64,000 bases of DNA from Bacteroidota bacterium (GTDB lineage Bacteria; Bacteroidota; Bacteroidia; Bacteroidales; JAAUTT01). Position 1 is the first letter of the stretch. The number at the start of each line of letters is the position of its first letter. Positions 9,143 to 18,584 of the stretch are shown in pieces. Under the pieces are notes generated by a model. The model worked only from the letters and a program-made list of their open reading frames with translations, did no database searches and was not told the DNA's origin. The position numbers were made by a program, and so were the translations under genes. Location: positions 1-64,000 of the forward strand of contig JAIFLU010000088.1 in NCBI GenBank assembly GCA_020048915.1. Direction: 5' to 3'.

Positions 9143-10630
9143 ATGAAAACAATCTTGTCGCATTGCGCGATTTTTCTACTTGCTTGTGTTTCTACTTTCG
9201 GGCAAATCCCTGCCATTAGTCAGGTTAAAACTGATTCAATTCATCTAACCACGGGTATTTCATTTACCTTACATTCCAAAGCGCTCGGCGAGGACAGAAA
9301 CGTCATGATTGGGTTGCCCGATGGCTACGAAAAAAGTACAAAAAAGTACCCTGTTTTTTATCTGCTCGATGGGCAATGGAGTTTCAGCTTTACCAAGCAG
9401 ACTATTGATTGGGTTTCCAGAACGCGTTACGGCTTTATGCCTGAAATGATATTGGTTAGTTTGAATACGGGAGGCGACAACCGCACACGCGACCTCACAC
9501 CTACACAAGATAGAAATAATAAAACCGGAGGAGGCGCCGACAAATTGTATCAGTTTATACAAGAGGAGTTGATCCCGTTCGTTGATAAAAACTATAGAAC
9601 ATATAACTATCGCGTTCTTGGCGGTACATCGTTCGGGGGGGTGTTTGTAATGAATGCATTCCATCGCGACCCCCAATTTTTCAACGGTTATATTTCGCTT
9701 AGTCCGAGTATGTGGTGGGATAACAATATTTTGCTGGATAGAACCAAAGACCAATTAATAAAAAATCCAACTATCCATAACAGGCTTTATCTATCGATAG
9801 CGAACGAGGGAAAAGGGATGGGTGTGGATTCGCTCGCCAGTATTCTGGAAAAATATGCTCCCAACGAATTAAAATGGAAGTATGACAAGCTGCCCGAAGA
9901 AGTACATGAAACCGTGAGTTATAAAGGCTATTGGGATGGGTTAAAATTCATGTTTTCCGATTGGCAGTATCCGCTAGTTGATTTCGGAACGAAAGAACAT
10001 TTGCTTTCTTCAAATGATTCGGTTACTTATGGCAATGTTATGCATAAAACTATAAAACTGACTGACGATGTTCTCAAGAGTCGCAGCGGTCTGTATGTCG
10101 ATAGTTATGGAAGAACCCTAGCTTTGTTTAAAGCCGACAATACGTTGCAATTATTCAGCAATCGCCTGCCAATGCTAACCCTATTCCCCGAAACTCAAAA
10201 CACTTTCTTTTTAAATAAGGCTCAAATTCAGAAGGAGTTATACTTAAGGGGCTTTGACATACAGTTTGAATTTCCAAAGGACGACTCTTTGGTGGTGACC
10301 GCCAATGGGAAAATCGATTTTACGGCGAAAAAGGTTAAATGTCCGCCTCTTGTGAAATTATCGGGTGCTATTCTCGATAAATATGTCGGAACATATTCGC
10401 CTCCACCTCAAGGAAATACATTTCATATTATTAAAGAAGGCGATTTGTTGAAAATTACCGATGATCCTAATTCTACCTATTTGTATCCCATTGGTGAAAA
10501 CAGATTTTTCGCAATGGTAAGAGAAGCGGGATACGAATTGGAATTCGTTATCGGAGAATTAAACCAGGTAACTAAAATGAAGGTTATAATGAATGGGAAT
10601 ATGGTATTCGAGTCTAATAAATTGAATTAG
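9143..10630 (+). CDS. Exported esterase D-like alpha/beta hydrolase
   Basis: 495-residue secreted hydrolase of the putative esterase family (PF00756 type). Signal peptide about 1-20 (ends TFGQ). The hydrolase domain (about 40-280) shows NVMIGLPDGYE, YPVFYLLDGQWS and the nucleophile elbow GGTSFGGVF with Ser163. A second region (about 310-495) is beta-rich, with a YVGTYSP motif like the DUF3471-type domain that follows serine hydrolases in many Bacteroidota proteins. Members cleave acetyl, feruloyl or siderophore esters; the specific substrate is unknown. Its place inside a glycosidase run suggests removal of acetyl groups from plant polysaccharide, which is inference. It stands apart from its neighbours (377 bp before, 158 bp after), so it may be transcribed alone. 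Confidence 0.75.
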   Translation: MKTILSHCAIFLLACVSTFGQIPAISQVKTDSIHLTTGISFTLHSKALGEDRNVMIGLPDGYEKSTKKYPVFYLLDGQWSFSFTKQTIDWVSRTRYGFMPEMILVSLNTGGDNRTRDLTPTQDRNNKTGGGADKLYQFIQEELIPFVDKNYRTYNYRVLGGTSFGGVFVMNAFHRDPQFFNGYISLSPSMWWDNNILLDRTKDQLIKNPTIHNRLYLSIANEGKGMGVDSLASILEKYAPNELKWKYDKLPEEVHETVSYKGYWDGLKFMFSDWQYPLVDFGTKEHLLSSNDSVTYGNVMHKTIKLTDDVLKSRSGLYVDSYGRTLALFKADNTLQLFSNRLPMLTLFPETQNTFFLNKAQIQKELYLRGFDIQFEFPKDDSLVVTANGKIDFTAKKVKCPPLVKLSGAILDKYVGTYSPPPQGNTFHIIKEGDLLKITDDPNSTYLYPIGENRFFAMVREAGYELEFVIGELNQVTKMKVIMNGNMVFESNKLN

Positions 10631-10636
10631 CATAGC

Positions 10637-10756
10637 AATGTCGTTGACTTAAGGATTTATCTTTCCTATCCATTCTTCGACTCCGCTCAGAATGACTCTA
10701 CTTCGAAGTGTCACCCTGAGCGAAGTCGAAGGGTCTTTCTTAAGTCAAAGACTTTG
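10637..10756. repeat. Dispersed palindromic (MITE-like) repeat, copy 1
   Basis: A 120-bp element with nested inverted repeats. The ends are CAATGTCGTTGACTTAAG (10637-10654 approx.) and its near-complement CTTAAGTCAAAGACTTTG (10739-10756). The centre holds a long hairpin: CTTCGACTCCGCTCAGA near 10675-10691 faces TCACCCTGAGCGAAGTCGAAG near 10711-10731. It lies just after the stop of the esterase gene and before the second fucosidase, so it may fold into the 3' end of the transcript. A diverged copy with the same left end and the same core occurs at 60.9 kb. No reading frame inside. Confidence 0.75.
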
Positions 10757-10788
10757 ATTAGAACAGATATTAACAGAATTAATTTACG

Positions 10789-12876
10789 ATGTATATGAGC
10801 ATAAAAATTTCCTGCATATTAGCTTTTGTTTTATTAGCTACAAGCTTCTCAAATGCACAAACCAAAGCCCCGGCTCCGTTTGGCCCAGTTCCAACCGAAA
10901 ACCAATTACGGTGGCAGGAAATGGAGTATTATGCTTTTGTCCATTTCTCATTAAACACCTATACCGACCAGTCGTGGGGGTTTGGTAATGAAGATGTAAA
11001 GCTGTTTAATCCCGAAAAAGCTGATTGCCGCCAGTGGGCGCGTATTTGTAAAGAAGCGGGAATGAAAGGGATTATAATTACGGCAAAGCACCACTGTGGT
11101 TTTTGCCTCTGGCCATCGAAATACACCGAGTATTCCGTAAAAAATGCTCCCTGGAAAAATGGCCAGGGCGATATGGTCCGCGAAATGGCCGATGCCTGCA
11201 AAGAATATGGGTTGAAATTGGGTATTTATTTATCACCCTGGGACAGGAACCATCCTGACTATGGAAAACCAGAGTATATAACCTATTTTCGGAATCAGCT
11301 TACCGAACTTCTCACCAACTATGGAGAAATTTTTGAGGTTTGGTTCGATGGAGCTAACGGTGGAGATGGATACTATGACGGAGCCAACGAAACCCGTAAA
11401 ATTGATCGTACTACTTATTACGACTGGAAAAATACATATGCTATGATTCGTAAGTTGCAGCCCAACATTGTGATATGGAACGATGGCGGCGACCGTGGCG
11501 ACCTGCGCTGGGTTGGAACCGAAGATGGCTATGTAGGTGAAACCAACTGGAGCTTATTGAACAATACCGGCGAAGTGCCATGGGAAATGTTACATTACGG
11601 CGTGGAAGATGGCAATGCCTGGGTTCCCGCTGAGGTAAACACCTCAATCCGTCCCGAATGGTTTTACCATCCAAGTGAAGACGACAAAGTGAAATCGGTG
11701 CCCAAGCTTATGGAAACCTATTACAACTCTATAGGGCACAACGGAACATTGCTGCTTAATTTCCCGATCATGCCCAACGGTTTGATCCATGAAAAGGACG
11801 AAAAAGCAGCCCTCGGAATGGCCAAAGCTGTAAAAGAATCATTTGCAGTTAACCTTGCCGAAAAAGCAAAGGCCGAAGCATCGAATGTCCGGGGAAAAGC
11901 CGGAGAATATAATGCATCAAAGGCCATTGATGGTAATAAAGAATCCTACTGGGCAACCGACGATAACGTAACCAACGCCTCACTGACGATTGATTTGGGC
12001 AAACCAACCTTGTTCAACCGTTTCATGGCACAGGAGTACATTCGTTTAGGGCAGCGGGTAAAAGCATTTACCGTTGAAGCATTTGTCGATGGAAACTGGA
12101 AAGAAATAGCCAAAGCCACCACTATTGGTTACAAGCGCATTCTTAGGTTTCCGAGTATTTATGCATCGAAAGTCAGAATCCATATAACTGATTCAAAAAG
12201 TTGCCCGGTAATTTCTAACCTGGGTATTTATAACGCTCCTTTAATTCTTGATGCACCAGCCATTTTAAGAAATCAAACGGGTGAGATCGTCATTAATTCC
12301 GACGATATTGGCCCGCATTTTTATTACACCTTAGACGGTAGCGAGCCTACATCTAAATCGACAAAGTTTACAGGTCCGGTTAAAACCGAAGGCAAAATTG
12401 AAGTTAAGGCAATTGCCTACGACCCTGCTTCAGGTAAAAGCAGCCCGGTAAGTCTGGAGAAATTCGACATTAGCCGCAAAAACTGGAAAGTAGTTAATAA
12501 CACCGATGACAATGCAAAATATGTCCTGGACGGCAACCCGGCAACAGTTTGGCACCAACGCGACAAAAAAATGCCGGTCGATTTAATTATCGACTTAGGC
12601 AATCTGTATAACCTGAGCGGATTCAACTACCTGCCGGACCAGAACAGGTGGAGCTCCGGTATCATTACCAATTTCGAGTTTTATATATCAAACGACAATG
12701 CAGAATGGAAACAGGTTGATCAGGGCGAATTCTCAAACATCAAAAATAATCCGGTATTACAAACACGGAATTTTTCGACGGTGAAAGCACGGTATATTAA
12801 GTTACGGGCATTGAAAAACACCTCGGGCGATGATGTGGCTGGATATGCAGGAATAGACGTGATTACAACTAACTGA
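10789..12876 (+). CDS. Exported alpha-L-fucosidase (GH29) with two F5/8 type C domains
   Basis: 695-residue secreted enzyme; a second ATG two codons in (10795) is an equally good start. Signal peptide about 3-24 (ends SNAQ). The GH29 barrel (about 35-360) has EMEYYAFVHFSLNTYTDQSWG, ITAKHHCGFCLWPS, LGIYLSPWDRN and VWFDGANG with nucleophile Asp187, and ends IGHNGTLLLNFP. Then come an F5/8 type C (CBM32-like) domain (about 365-475: KAIDGNKESYWATDD, LTIDLGKPTLFNRF), a chitobiase-type C-terminal beta domain (about 480-560: YYTLDGSEPTSKST) and a second F5/8 type C domain (about 565-695: YVLDGNPATVWH). This is the common layout of Bacteroidota fucosidases. It starts a tight run of three genes (23 and 47 bp gaps) ending with the GH31 gene. 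Confidence 0.88.
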   Translation: MYMSIKISCILAFVLLATSFSNAQTKAPAPFGPVPTENQLRWQEMEYYAFVHFSLNTYTDQSWGFGNEDVKLFNPEKADCRQWARICKEAGMKGIIITAKHHCGFCLWPSKYTEYSVKNAPWKNGQGDMVREMADACKEYGLKLGIYLSPWDRNHPDYGKPEYITYFRNQLTELLTNYGEIFEVWFDGANGGDGYYDGANETRKIDRTTYYDWKNTYAMIRKLQPNIVIWNDGGDRGDLRWVGTEDGYVGETNWSLLNNTGEVPWEMLHYGVEDGNAWVPAEVNTSIRPEWFYHPSEDDKVKSVPKLMETYYNSIGHNGTLLLNFPIMPNGLIHEKDEKAALGMAKAVKESFAVNLAEKAKAEASNVRGKAGEYNASKAIDGNKESYWATDDNVTNASLTIDLGKPTLFNRFMAQEYIRLGQRVKAFTVEAFVDGNWKEIAKATTIGYKRILRFPSIYASKVRIHITDSKSCPVISNLGIYNAPLILDAPAILRNQTGEIVINSDDIGPHFYYTLDGSEPTSKSTKFTGPVKTEGKIEVKAIAYDPASGKSSPVSLEKFDISRKNWKVVNNTDDNAKYVLDGNPATVWHQRDKKMPVDLIIDLGNLYNLSGFNYLPDQNRWSSGIITNFEFYISNDNAEWKQVDQGEFSNIKNNPVLQTRNFSTVKARYIKLRALKNTSGDDVAGYAGIDVITTN

Positions 12877-12899
12877 TTCGGTAAACAACCTCCTTTAAC

Positions 12900-14990
12900 A
12901 TGAATAAAGTAATTCTCATACTTTCCGTTGCAATATTGATGATTTCGACATTTCCCTCGAAGTCGCAGGAAATCAATAAATTTTTTCCTGAAAAAGACCT
13001 GATTACAACCGGAATTTATTATTACCCGGAACATTGGAACGAAAACCAGTGGGAACGAGATATCAAGAAGATCTCCGAAATGGGTTTTGAGTTTGTTCAC
13101 CTTGCCGAATTTGCGTGGTACAAAATGGAACCCGACGAAGGAAAATTTGATTTCGCCTGGCTCGATAAAGTGGTAAACCTATGTGTAAAATACAATCTGA
13201 AGGTAGTAATGTGCACTCCTTCTGCAACCACACCTACCTGGATGAGGCTAAAATACCCGGAAACATTCATCATGGATGGTCATTACATCCGGGCCGAAAA
13301 TGGCACGCGTGGATTGGAATCTATTGTTAATTCCAAATACCGCATGTTTGTAGAACGAATTGTGACCGAAATGGCCAAGCGTTACGGGAAGAACGAGCAT
13401 GTGACCGGATGGCAAATCGACAACGAACCACCAGCTCTTCCCGATTACAGCCTTTCGTCGCAGGAAGCTTTCAGGCAATGGTTAAAAAACAAGTATAAAA
13501 CTGTCGATGCGCTTAATTCAGCCTGGGGAACAGCCTTTTGGAGCCAATGGTTCAATAGTTTCGATGAGGTTATCATTCCGAATACTAACCTTGTGGGTTG
13601 GTGGGGCAATAACCCTCATGCATTGCTCGATTTTAAGAGATATTCGGCCGATTCTCAAGCCGAGTTTCTTGACCTACAGGCAGGAATTCTGCGAAATTAC
13701 ATTCTCAAAAATCAGTATATTACCACCAATTATACTGCTGTATGCACAGGTTCTGATCCCAGGCGGACAAAGAAACTTGATTTTGCTACCTATACCGCTT
13801 ATCCCAACGGTGGTTCCGATAATTTTGGCGACTTAGGCTTCCGCTTAGGGAGTAGTAAACCTATCCTCTTTGCTTCGGAATATTATAAATCTGTGGGCGG
13901 AGCAACCGGAGTAATGGAAATGCAACCAGGCCCGGTTAATTGGGGAAGTTACAATCCGCTTCTCTTGCCCGGCACGGTGCGGTTGTGGCTGCACCATTCC
14001 TTTGCGGCAGGCGGAAAACTTGCCTGCTCATATCGGTTTCGTCAGATTCTATATAGCGCCGAGCAATACCATTCGGGTGTAATACAAACGGATGGCGTAA
14101 CTCCTTCCCCAGGTGGAGAAGAGTACATGCTGTTTATGAAAGAAATTAAAGAACTCCGTACACAATACAAATCGGGTACAAAAATGCCCGAAAAGCTAGC
14201 TGCACGGTCAACAGCGATACTCTGGAATCTCGAAAACTACTGGACTATCGACAGGCAAAAACAAACATGGCAATGGGATGCATGGAACTACCCTGTTAAA
14301 TACCTGGAACTTGCCAAATCGTTGGGTGCCCCGACGGATGTTATCCCGGAAACTACCGATCTGTCGAAATATAAATTCGTTATTGTTCCGGCATACGAAA
14401 TGGTCGATTCGGCCTTGGTAAAGAAATGGAATGATTATGTGTTAAATGGCGGAAATTTGGTAATTACATGCCGCACGGCAACCAAAGACCGCCGGGGTCA
14501 TTTCTGGGAAGCCGGATGGGCAGCCCCGATATCAGGCCTCATTGGCGCACAGGTGCAGGCAACGGATATGCTTTCGGGGAATGCCAAAGGCGAAATTCTG
14601 ATGAAGTCGAACCTTTATAATTGGAACAACTGGGCCGATTTGCTTTTGCCCGGAAAGAACAGTGAGGTTATTGCCACATTCAATAATCAGTTCTATAAGG
14701 GCAAAGCTGCCGTAGTAAAGCATAAGGTCGGGAAAGGCACTGTAACCTATATTGGCGTGGATACCGACGATTCCAAACTGGAAAAGGATATATTGCGCGG
14801 CATCTATACTGCTGCCGAAGCAACAACCGAAGATTATCCCCAGGGTATTTATGTTTATTGGCGCGATGGTTTTAACATTGCTGTGAATTATTCGTCTGGC
14901 GATTACCCCATGAATATACCTGCCAATGCGAAAATCCTTGTTGGCGAAAAAACATTAAAACCTGCAGGAGTGCTGATTTGGAGCGAATAG
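12900..14990 (+). CDS. Exported beta-galactosidase, glycoside hydrolase family 42
   Basis: 696-residue secreted GH42 enzyme, clearly a different branch from the one at the start of the cluster. Signal peptide about 1-23. The barrel begins GIYYYPEHWNENQWERDI, the classical GH42 opening. Acid/base is Glu176 in GWQIDNEPPA and the nucleophile is Glu340 in VMEMQPGPVNWG, both in textbook positions. The trimerisation domain follows (about 415-620: FVIVPAYEMVD, YVLNGGNLVIT, then RRGHFWE), with a short C-terminal beta domain. It should hydrolyse beta-galactosides, here probably galactose exposed after defucosylation. It sits 23 bp after the second fucosidase gene and 47 bp before the GH31 gene. Confidence 0.9.
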   Translation: MNKVILILSVAILMISTFPSKSQEINKFFPEKDLITTGIYYYPEHWNENQWERDIKKISEMGFEFVHLAEFAWYKMEPDEGKFDFAWLDKVVNLCVKYNLKVVMCTPSATTPTWMRLKYPETFIMDGHYIRAENGTRGLESIVNSKYRMFVERIVTEMAKRYGKNEHVTGWQIDNEPPALPDYSLSSQEAFRQWLKNKYKTVDALNSAWGTAFWSQWFNSFDEVIIPNTNLVGWWGNNPHALLDFKRYSADSQAEFLDLQAGILRNYILKNQYITTNYTAVCTGSDPRRTKKLDFATYTAYPNGGSDNFGDLGFRLGSSKPILFASEYYKSVGGATGVMEMQPGPVNWGSYNPLLLPGTVRLWLHHSFAAGGKLACSYRFRQILYSAEQYHSGVIQTDGVTPSPGGEEYMLFMKEIKELRTQYKSGTKMPEKLAARSTAILWNLENYWTIDRQKQTWQWDAWNYPVKYLELAKSLGAPTDVIPETTDLSKYKFVIVPAYEMVDSALVKKWNDYVLNGGNLVITCRTATKDRRGHFWEAGWAAPISGLIGAQVQATDMLSGNAKGEILMKSNLYNWNNWADLLLPGKNSEVIATFNNQFYKGKAAVVKHKVGKGTVTYIGVDTDDSKLEKDILRGIYTAAEATTEDYPQGIYVYWRDGFNIAVNYSSGDYPMNIPANAKILVGEKTLKPAGVLIWSE

Positions 14991-15037
14991 TATAATTAAA
15001 AATCATCTCAAATAAATTTTTCAAAGACCTTTAACAC

Positions 15038-17860
15038 ATGAAACGAATTACTCTTTTTACAATTCTTCTGTATATTGCAGGGAATCTGCTGGCTTCCGGC
15101 CCGGTTCAGACATTATTGAACGGCATGAGGGTTACCCCCAAAAATGGAGCAGCCAGGACAATTGAAATTAGTGTGGTAACCAACCGGATTATTCGTGTTC
15201 AGGCATCGCCCGAAACGGTAATCCCAACTATTCAAAGCCTGTGTGTTGTGCCATTTCCGACAATAAAAACACCTTTCAAAGTTATCAGCGACGCAAAATC
15301 TGCCCAACTGTCTACCGATGAACTTACCGTGAAGGTTTCCCTGCTTACAGGTGAAATTTCGTTTCTGGATAAATCCGGAAAAGCGCTGCTACAGGAAGTT
15401 AAGAACGGAAGAAGTTTCAAACCTTTTACTGTTGACAACGACAGCGGATTCACCATGCAGCAGGTATTCACAGGCACAGGGGGAGAAGCTATATACGGAC
15501 TCGGCCAACACCAATCGGACGATTTCAATTATAAAAATAAAAGCGAAGATCTCTTTCAATACAATACAAAAGTGTCGGTGCCGTTCATCATTTCGACCAA
15601 TAATTACGGAATTTTGTGGGATAATTATTCACAAAGCAAATACGGCGACCCGCGCGATTATAAAGACCTGAACCAGTTTACGCTCTACGATAAAGAGGGC
15701 AAGGAAGGTTTTCTTACCGCTACCTATGCCCAAAAAGGCGGGGATACTATCGTCCGTCAAGAGTCGGCGATCGATTACGAAAACCTGACAACTGTGAAGA
15801 AGTTTCCCTCTAACTTTAATTTCAATGATGCTGCAATTGTTTGGGAAGGGTCAATTGTTTCGGATCGGGCGGATATCTTCAAATTCAGCCTCTACTATGC
15901 CGGTTACACAAAAGTGTGGCTCAACGATTCGCTCATAGTGCCAGAGCGCTGGAGAACATCATGGAACCCGAATACCTATAGGTTCTCCTTTCCGATGGAA
16001 AAAGGGAAACGCAACAAATTAAGATTGGAATGGAAACCTGACGGCGGAGTTTCATACATCGGGTTGAAAGCCCTCTCTTCGAGTCCGCTGGAGAAAAACG
16101 GAAATATCTCTTTCTGGTCCGAAATGGGCGACAAAATGGATTACTATTTTATCGCCGGTAATAACATGGACGATGTAATCAGCGGTTATCGCACGCTAAC
16201 CGGTAAAGCCAGTATTATGCCAAAATGGGCAATGGGTTATTGGCAAAGCCGCGAGCGTTACAAAACGCAGGACGAATTGCTGAATGTGGTATCGGAATAC
16301 CGCAAGCGCAATATCCCGCTGGATAATATCGTGCTCGACTGGAACTATTGGCCCGAACCAGCATGGGGGAGCCATCAGTTCGACCTGAAACGTTTTCCGG
16401 ATGCCAAAGGCATGGTTGATTCGGTACACAAACAAAATGCAAATATCATGATCTCGGTATGGCCTAAATTCTACGTTTCGACTGACCATTTCAAACAATT
16501 TGATAAGAAAGGATGGATGTACAACCAGGCAGTGAAGGACAGCGTACGCGACTGGATTGCCCATGGATATGTAGGATCCTTCTACGATGCATACAGTGCC
16601 GGTGCCCGCCAGCTCTTCTGGAACCAGATGAAAGACAATCTTTATCTTAAGGGATTTGATGCCTGGTGGATGGATGCTTCGGAGCCAAATATCAGGGACT
16701 GTACCGATATGATATATCGTAAAAAATTGTGTGGCCCCACCGCTCTGGGTTCATCGTGGAAATACTTTAACACATACGCCCTTATGAATGCGGAAGCCAT
16801 TTACAATGGGCAACGTAAAGAAGATAACAATAAGCGCGTTTTTCTGCTTACCCGTTCGGGCTTTTCAGGTTTACAGCGTTATTCTACTGCCACCTGGAGT
16901 GGTGATATTGCAACCCGGTGGGAGGATATGAAAGCACAAATATCGGCCGGGCTCAACTTTGCAATGTCGGGCATTCCTTTCTGGACAATGGATATTGGTG
17001 GTTTTTGTGTGGAAAAACGGTACGAAGCCAGTCAGCGCATTTTTGACCAAACCGGCCAGGAAAATGCTGACCTGAACGAATGGCGTGAGCTCAACCTCCG
17101 CTGGTTTCAGTTTGGGGCATTCTGCCCACTCTTCCGGAGCCATGGACAATTCCCCTTCCGCGAAATTTACAACCTCGCCCCTGAAAATCATCCTGTTTAC
17201 AAAAGCCTCGTTTATTACGACGAGCTGCGCTATCGTTTGATGCCGTATATCTATTCACTGGCAGGTATGGCTTATCACAACGATTATACGCTGATGCGCT
17301 CCCTGGCAATGAGTTACACAGCCGACAAACAAACGTATGGCATTGGCGACCAGTTTCTGTTTGGCTCGGCATTAATGGTTTGTCCGGTTTACAGCTACAA
17401 AGCCCGGAACCGCGAAGTGTATTTCCCTGCCGGAAATAAATGGTACGATTTTTATACCGCCAAACAGATAGAAGGTGGCCAAAAAGTGATTGTGGAAGCG
17501 CCGCTTGAACAAATTCCTCTTTTTGTCCCCGCTGGTACAATTCTTCCGGTTGGGCCTGTAATGCAGTTTGCATCAGAAAAGAAGGCCGAGAACATTGAAA
17601 TTAATGTCTATCGGGGAAAAAACGGGAAGTTCAGCCTTTATGAAGACGAAGGGGTTAATTACAATTACGAAAAAGGAGCTTTTTCAACCATCAGTTTCGA
17701 ATATAACGATGCCGAAGGAACACTTACCATTGGTGACCGCCAGGGTAGCTTTGAGGGTATGTTGACCAGCCGTGTTTTCCATATTGTTTTTATCGGACAA
17801 ACAACTTCTCAGCCTAAAATAGTAAATTATAATGGGGCCAAAAAAGTGGTAGTATTATAA
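15038..17860 (+). CDS. Exported alpha-xylosidase-like GH31 enzyme with PA14 insert
   Basis: 940-residue secreted GH31 enzyme. Signal peptide about 1-19. The N-terminal beta-sandwich (about 25-215, GEAIYGLGQH) is interrupted or followed by a PA14 domain (about 218-350: YYAGYTKVWLNDSLI, KLRLEWKPDGG). The catalytic barrel runs from about 390 to 720 with YWQSRERY, DNIVLDWNYW, nucleophile Asp546 in DAWWMDASEPN and acid/base Asp623 in WSGDIATRW; two C-terminal beta domains finish it. The PA14 position and the WMDASEP motif are those of the alpha-xylosidases that take xylose from the non-reducing end of xyloglucan oligosaccharides (Xyl31A type), rather than of alpha-glucosidases. With fucosidases and galactosidases beside it, xyloglucan side-chain removal is the best reading; specificity is inferred. 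Confidence 0.88.
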   Translation: MKRITLFTILLYIAGNLLASGPVQTLLNGMRVTPKNGAARTIEISVVTNRIIRVQASPETVIPTIQSLCVVPFPTIKTPFKVISDAKSAQLSTDELTVKVSLLTGEISFLDKSGKALLQEVKNGRSFKPFTVDNDSGFTMQQVFTGTGGEAIYGLGQHQSDDFNYKNKSEDLFQYNTKVSVPFIISTNNYGILWDNYSQSKYGDPRDYKDLNQFTLYDKEGKEGFLTATYAQKGGDTIVRQESAIDYENLTTVKKFPSNFNFNDAAIVWEGSIVSDRADIFKFSLYYAGYTKVWLNDSLIVPERWRTSWNPNTYRFSFPMEKGKRNKLRLEWKPDGGVSYIGLKALSSSPLEKNGNISFWSEMGDKMDYYFIAGNNMDDVISGYRTLTGKASIMPKWAMGYWQSRERYKTQDELLNVVSEYRKRNIPLDNIVLDWNYWPEPAWGSHQFDLKRFPDAKGMVDSVHKQNANIMISVWPKFYVSTDHFKQFDKKGWMYNQAVKDSVRDWIAHGYVGSFYDAYSAGARQLFWNQMKDNLYLKGFDAWWMDASEPNIRDCTDMIYRKKLCGPTALGSSWKYFNTYALMNAEAIYNGQRKEDNNKRVFLLTRSGFSGLQRYSTATWSGDIATRWEDMKAQISAGLNFAMSGIPFWTMDIGGFCVEKRYEASQRIFDQTGQENADLNEWRELNLRWFQFGAFCPLFRSHGQFPFREIYNLAPENHPVYKSLVYYDELRYRLMPYIYSLAGMAYHNDYTLMRSLAMSYTADKQTYGIGDQFLFGSALMVCPVYSYKARNREVYFPAGNKWYDFYTAKQIEGGQKVIVEAPLEQIPLFVPAGTILPVGPVMQFASEKKAENIEINVYRGKNGKFSLYEDEGVNYNYEKGAFSTISFEYNDAEGTLTIGDRQGSFEGMLTSRVFHIVFIGQTTSQPKIVNYNGAKKVVVL

Positions 17861-17940
17861 AAACTAGAGGTTTGGTTAAAAATCCTTTGTAATACCTGTG
17901 AATAAATTTACAGAAATCACACCAGGATTTCGAAACAAAA

Positions 17941-17993
17941 AAAGAATGCCGTTGAGAGCTTAACAACAAGTTTCCCTCTCAACGGCATTCTTT
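17941..17993 (-). terminator. 18-bp perfect hairpin terminator between convergent genes
   Basis: AAAGAATGCCGTTGAGAG (17941-17958) and its exact complement CTCTCAACGGCATTCTTT (17976-17993) enclose a 17-base loop. Read on the minus strand the hairpin is followed by a T-run (complement of the A-run just before 17941), so it ends the cupin transcript; it can also stop read-through from the GH31 gene. Confidence 0.85.
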
Positions 17994-18076
17994 GGATTCA
18001 CTGATATTCCTGTAAAAAACTTTTTTAACTATTGATTCGATAAATGGTCCAATTATTTGCGAAAATCAAACTTATT

Positions 18077-18562
18077 TTACTTTGTTGCAATGCCGTATTC
18101 GTCCTCCGAAACTGCTGTTAACCAAACCACATTCCCTTTTTGCAGGTTTGTGCTTATCGCAATATGGGTTAGCCCGGAATCGGGAGCTGCACCTTGCCAG
18201 TGCTCTGTATCTGGAGGAATCTTTACAATATCGCCTTTGTGCAACACCTGGGCAGGTTTTCCTTTTTCCTGATAATACCCCTTGCCGTCTGTAACAAGGA
18301 GTATTTGCCCTCCCGGATGTTTGTGCCATTTGGTTCTTGCCCTGGGTTCAAAAGTTACATTGCCAATGGAAGTATTATAGGTGCTGTCGTTGTTTACAAA
18401 CATTTGAAGCCATGCCGTACCCGTAAAGTTGTTGTTGGTAATTTTATCTCCTTTTGGAAAAACTGGTTCTGTTTTCTGTCCCTTAGTCACATGTTGAATA
18501 TTATTACAACCAACAATTAAAATAGTTAGAAACAGTATGCTGAATTTTAAAATGCATTTCAT
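18077..18562 (-). CDS. Cupin-domain lipoprotein
   Basis: 161-residue protein with a lipoprotein signal: hydrophobic core then LTILIVGC, Cys19 being the probable lipidated residue. Residues about 60-150 form a single cupin barrel; metal-ligand histidines lie in TKWHKHPGGQILLVTDGKG and in the second motif PPDTEHWQGAAP. The usual Glu of cupin motif 1 is replaced by Gln (GGQILL), as in the small cupins often found next to carboxymuconolactone decarboxylase-like genes. That partner is indeed immediately upstream (22-bp gap). Role unknown; a metal-dependent enzyme or binding protein in the same small-molecule pathway is likely. The terminator at 17941-17993 ends the transcript. Confidence 0.8.
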   Translation of the reverse strand: MKCILKFSILFLTILIVGCNNIQHVTKGQKTEPVFPKGDKITNNNFTGTAWLQMFVNNDSTYNTSIGNVTFEPRARTKWHKHPGGQILLVTDGKGYYQEKGKPAQVLHKGDIVKIPPDTEHWQGAAPDSGLTHIAISTNLQKGNVVWLTAVSEDEYGIATK

Positions 18563-18584
18563 TTTGATACTTTTTTGAGTTCAG

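Noticed and set aside
1840-17860. Calling the glycosidase run a full polysaccharide utilization locus
   Set aside because: No SusC/SusD pair, endo-acting enzyme or dedicated regulator is present in the window.
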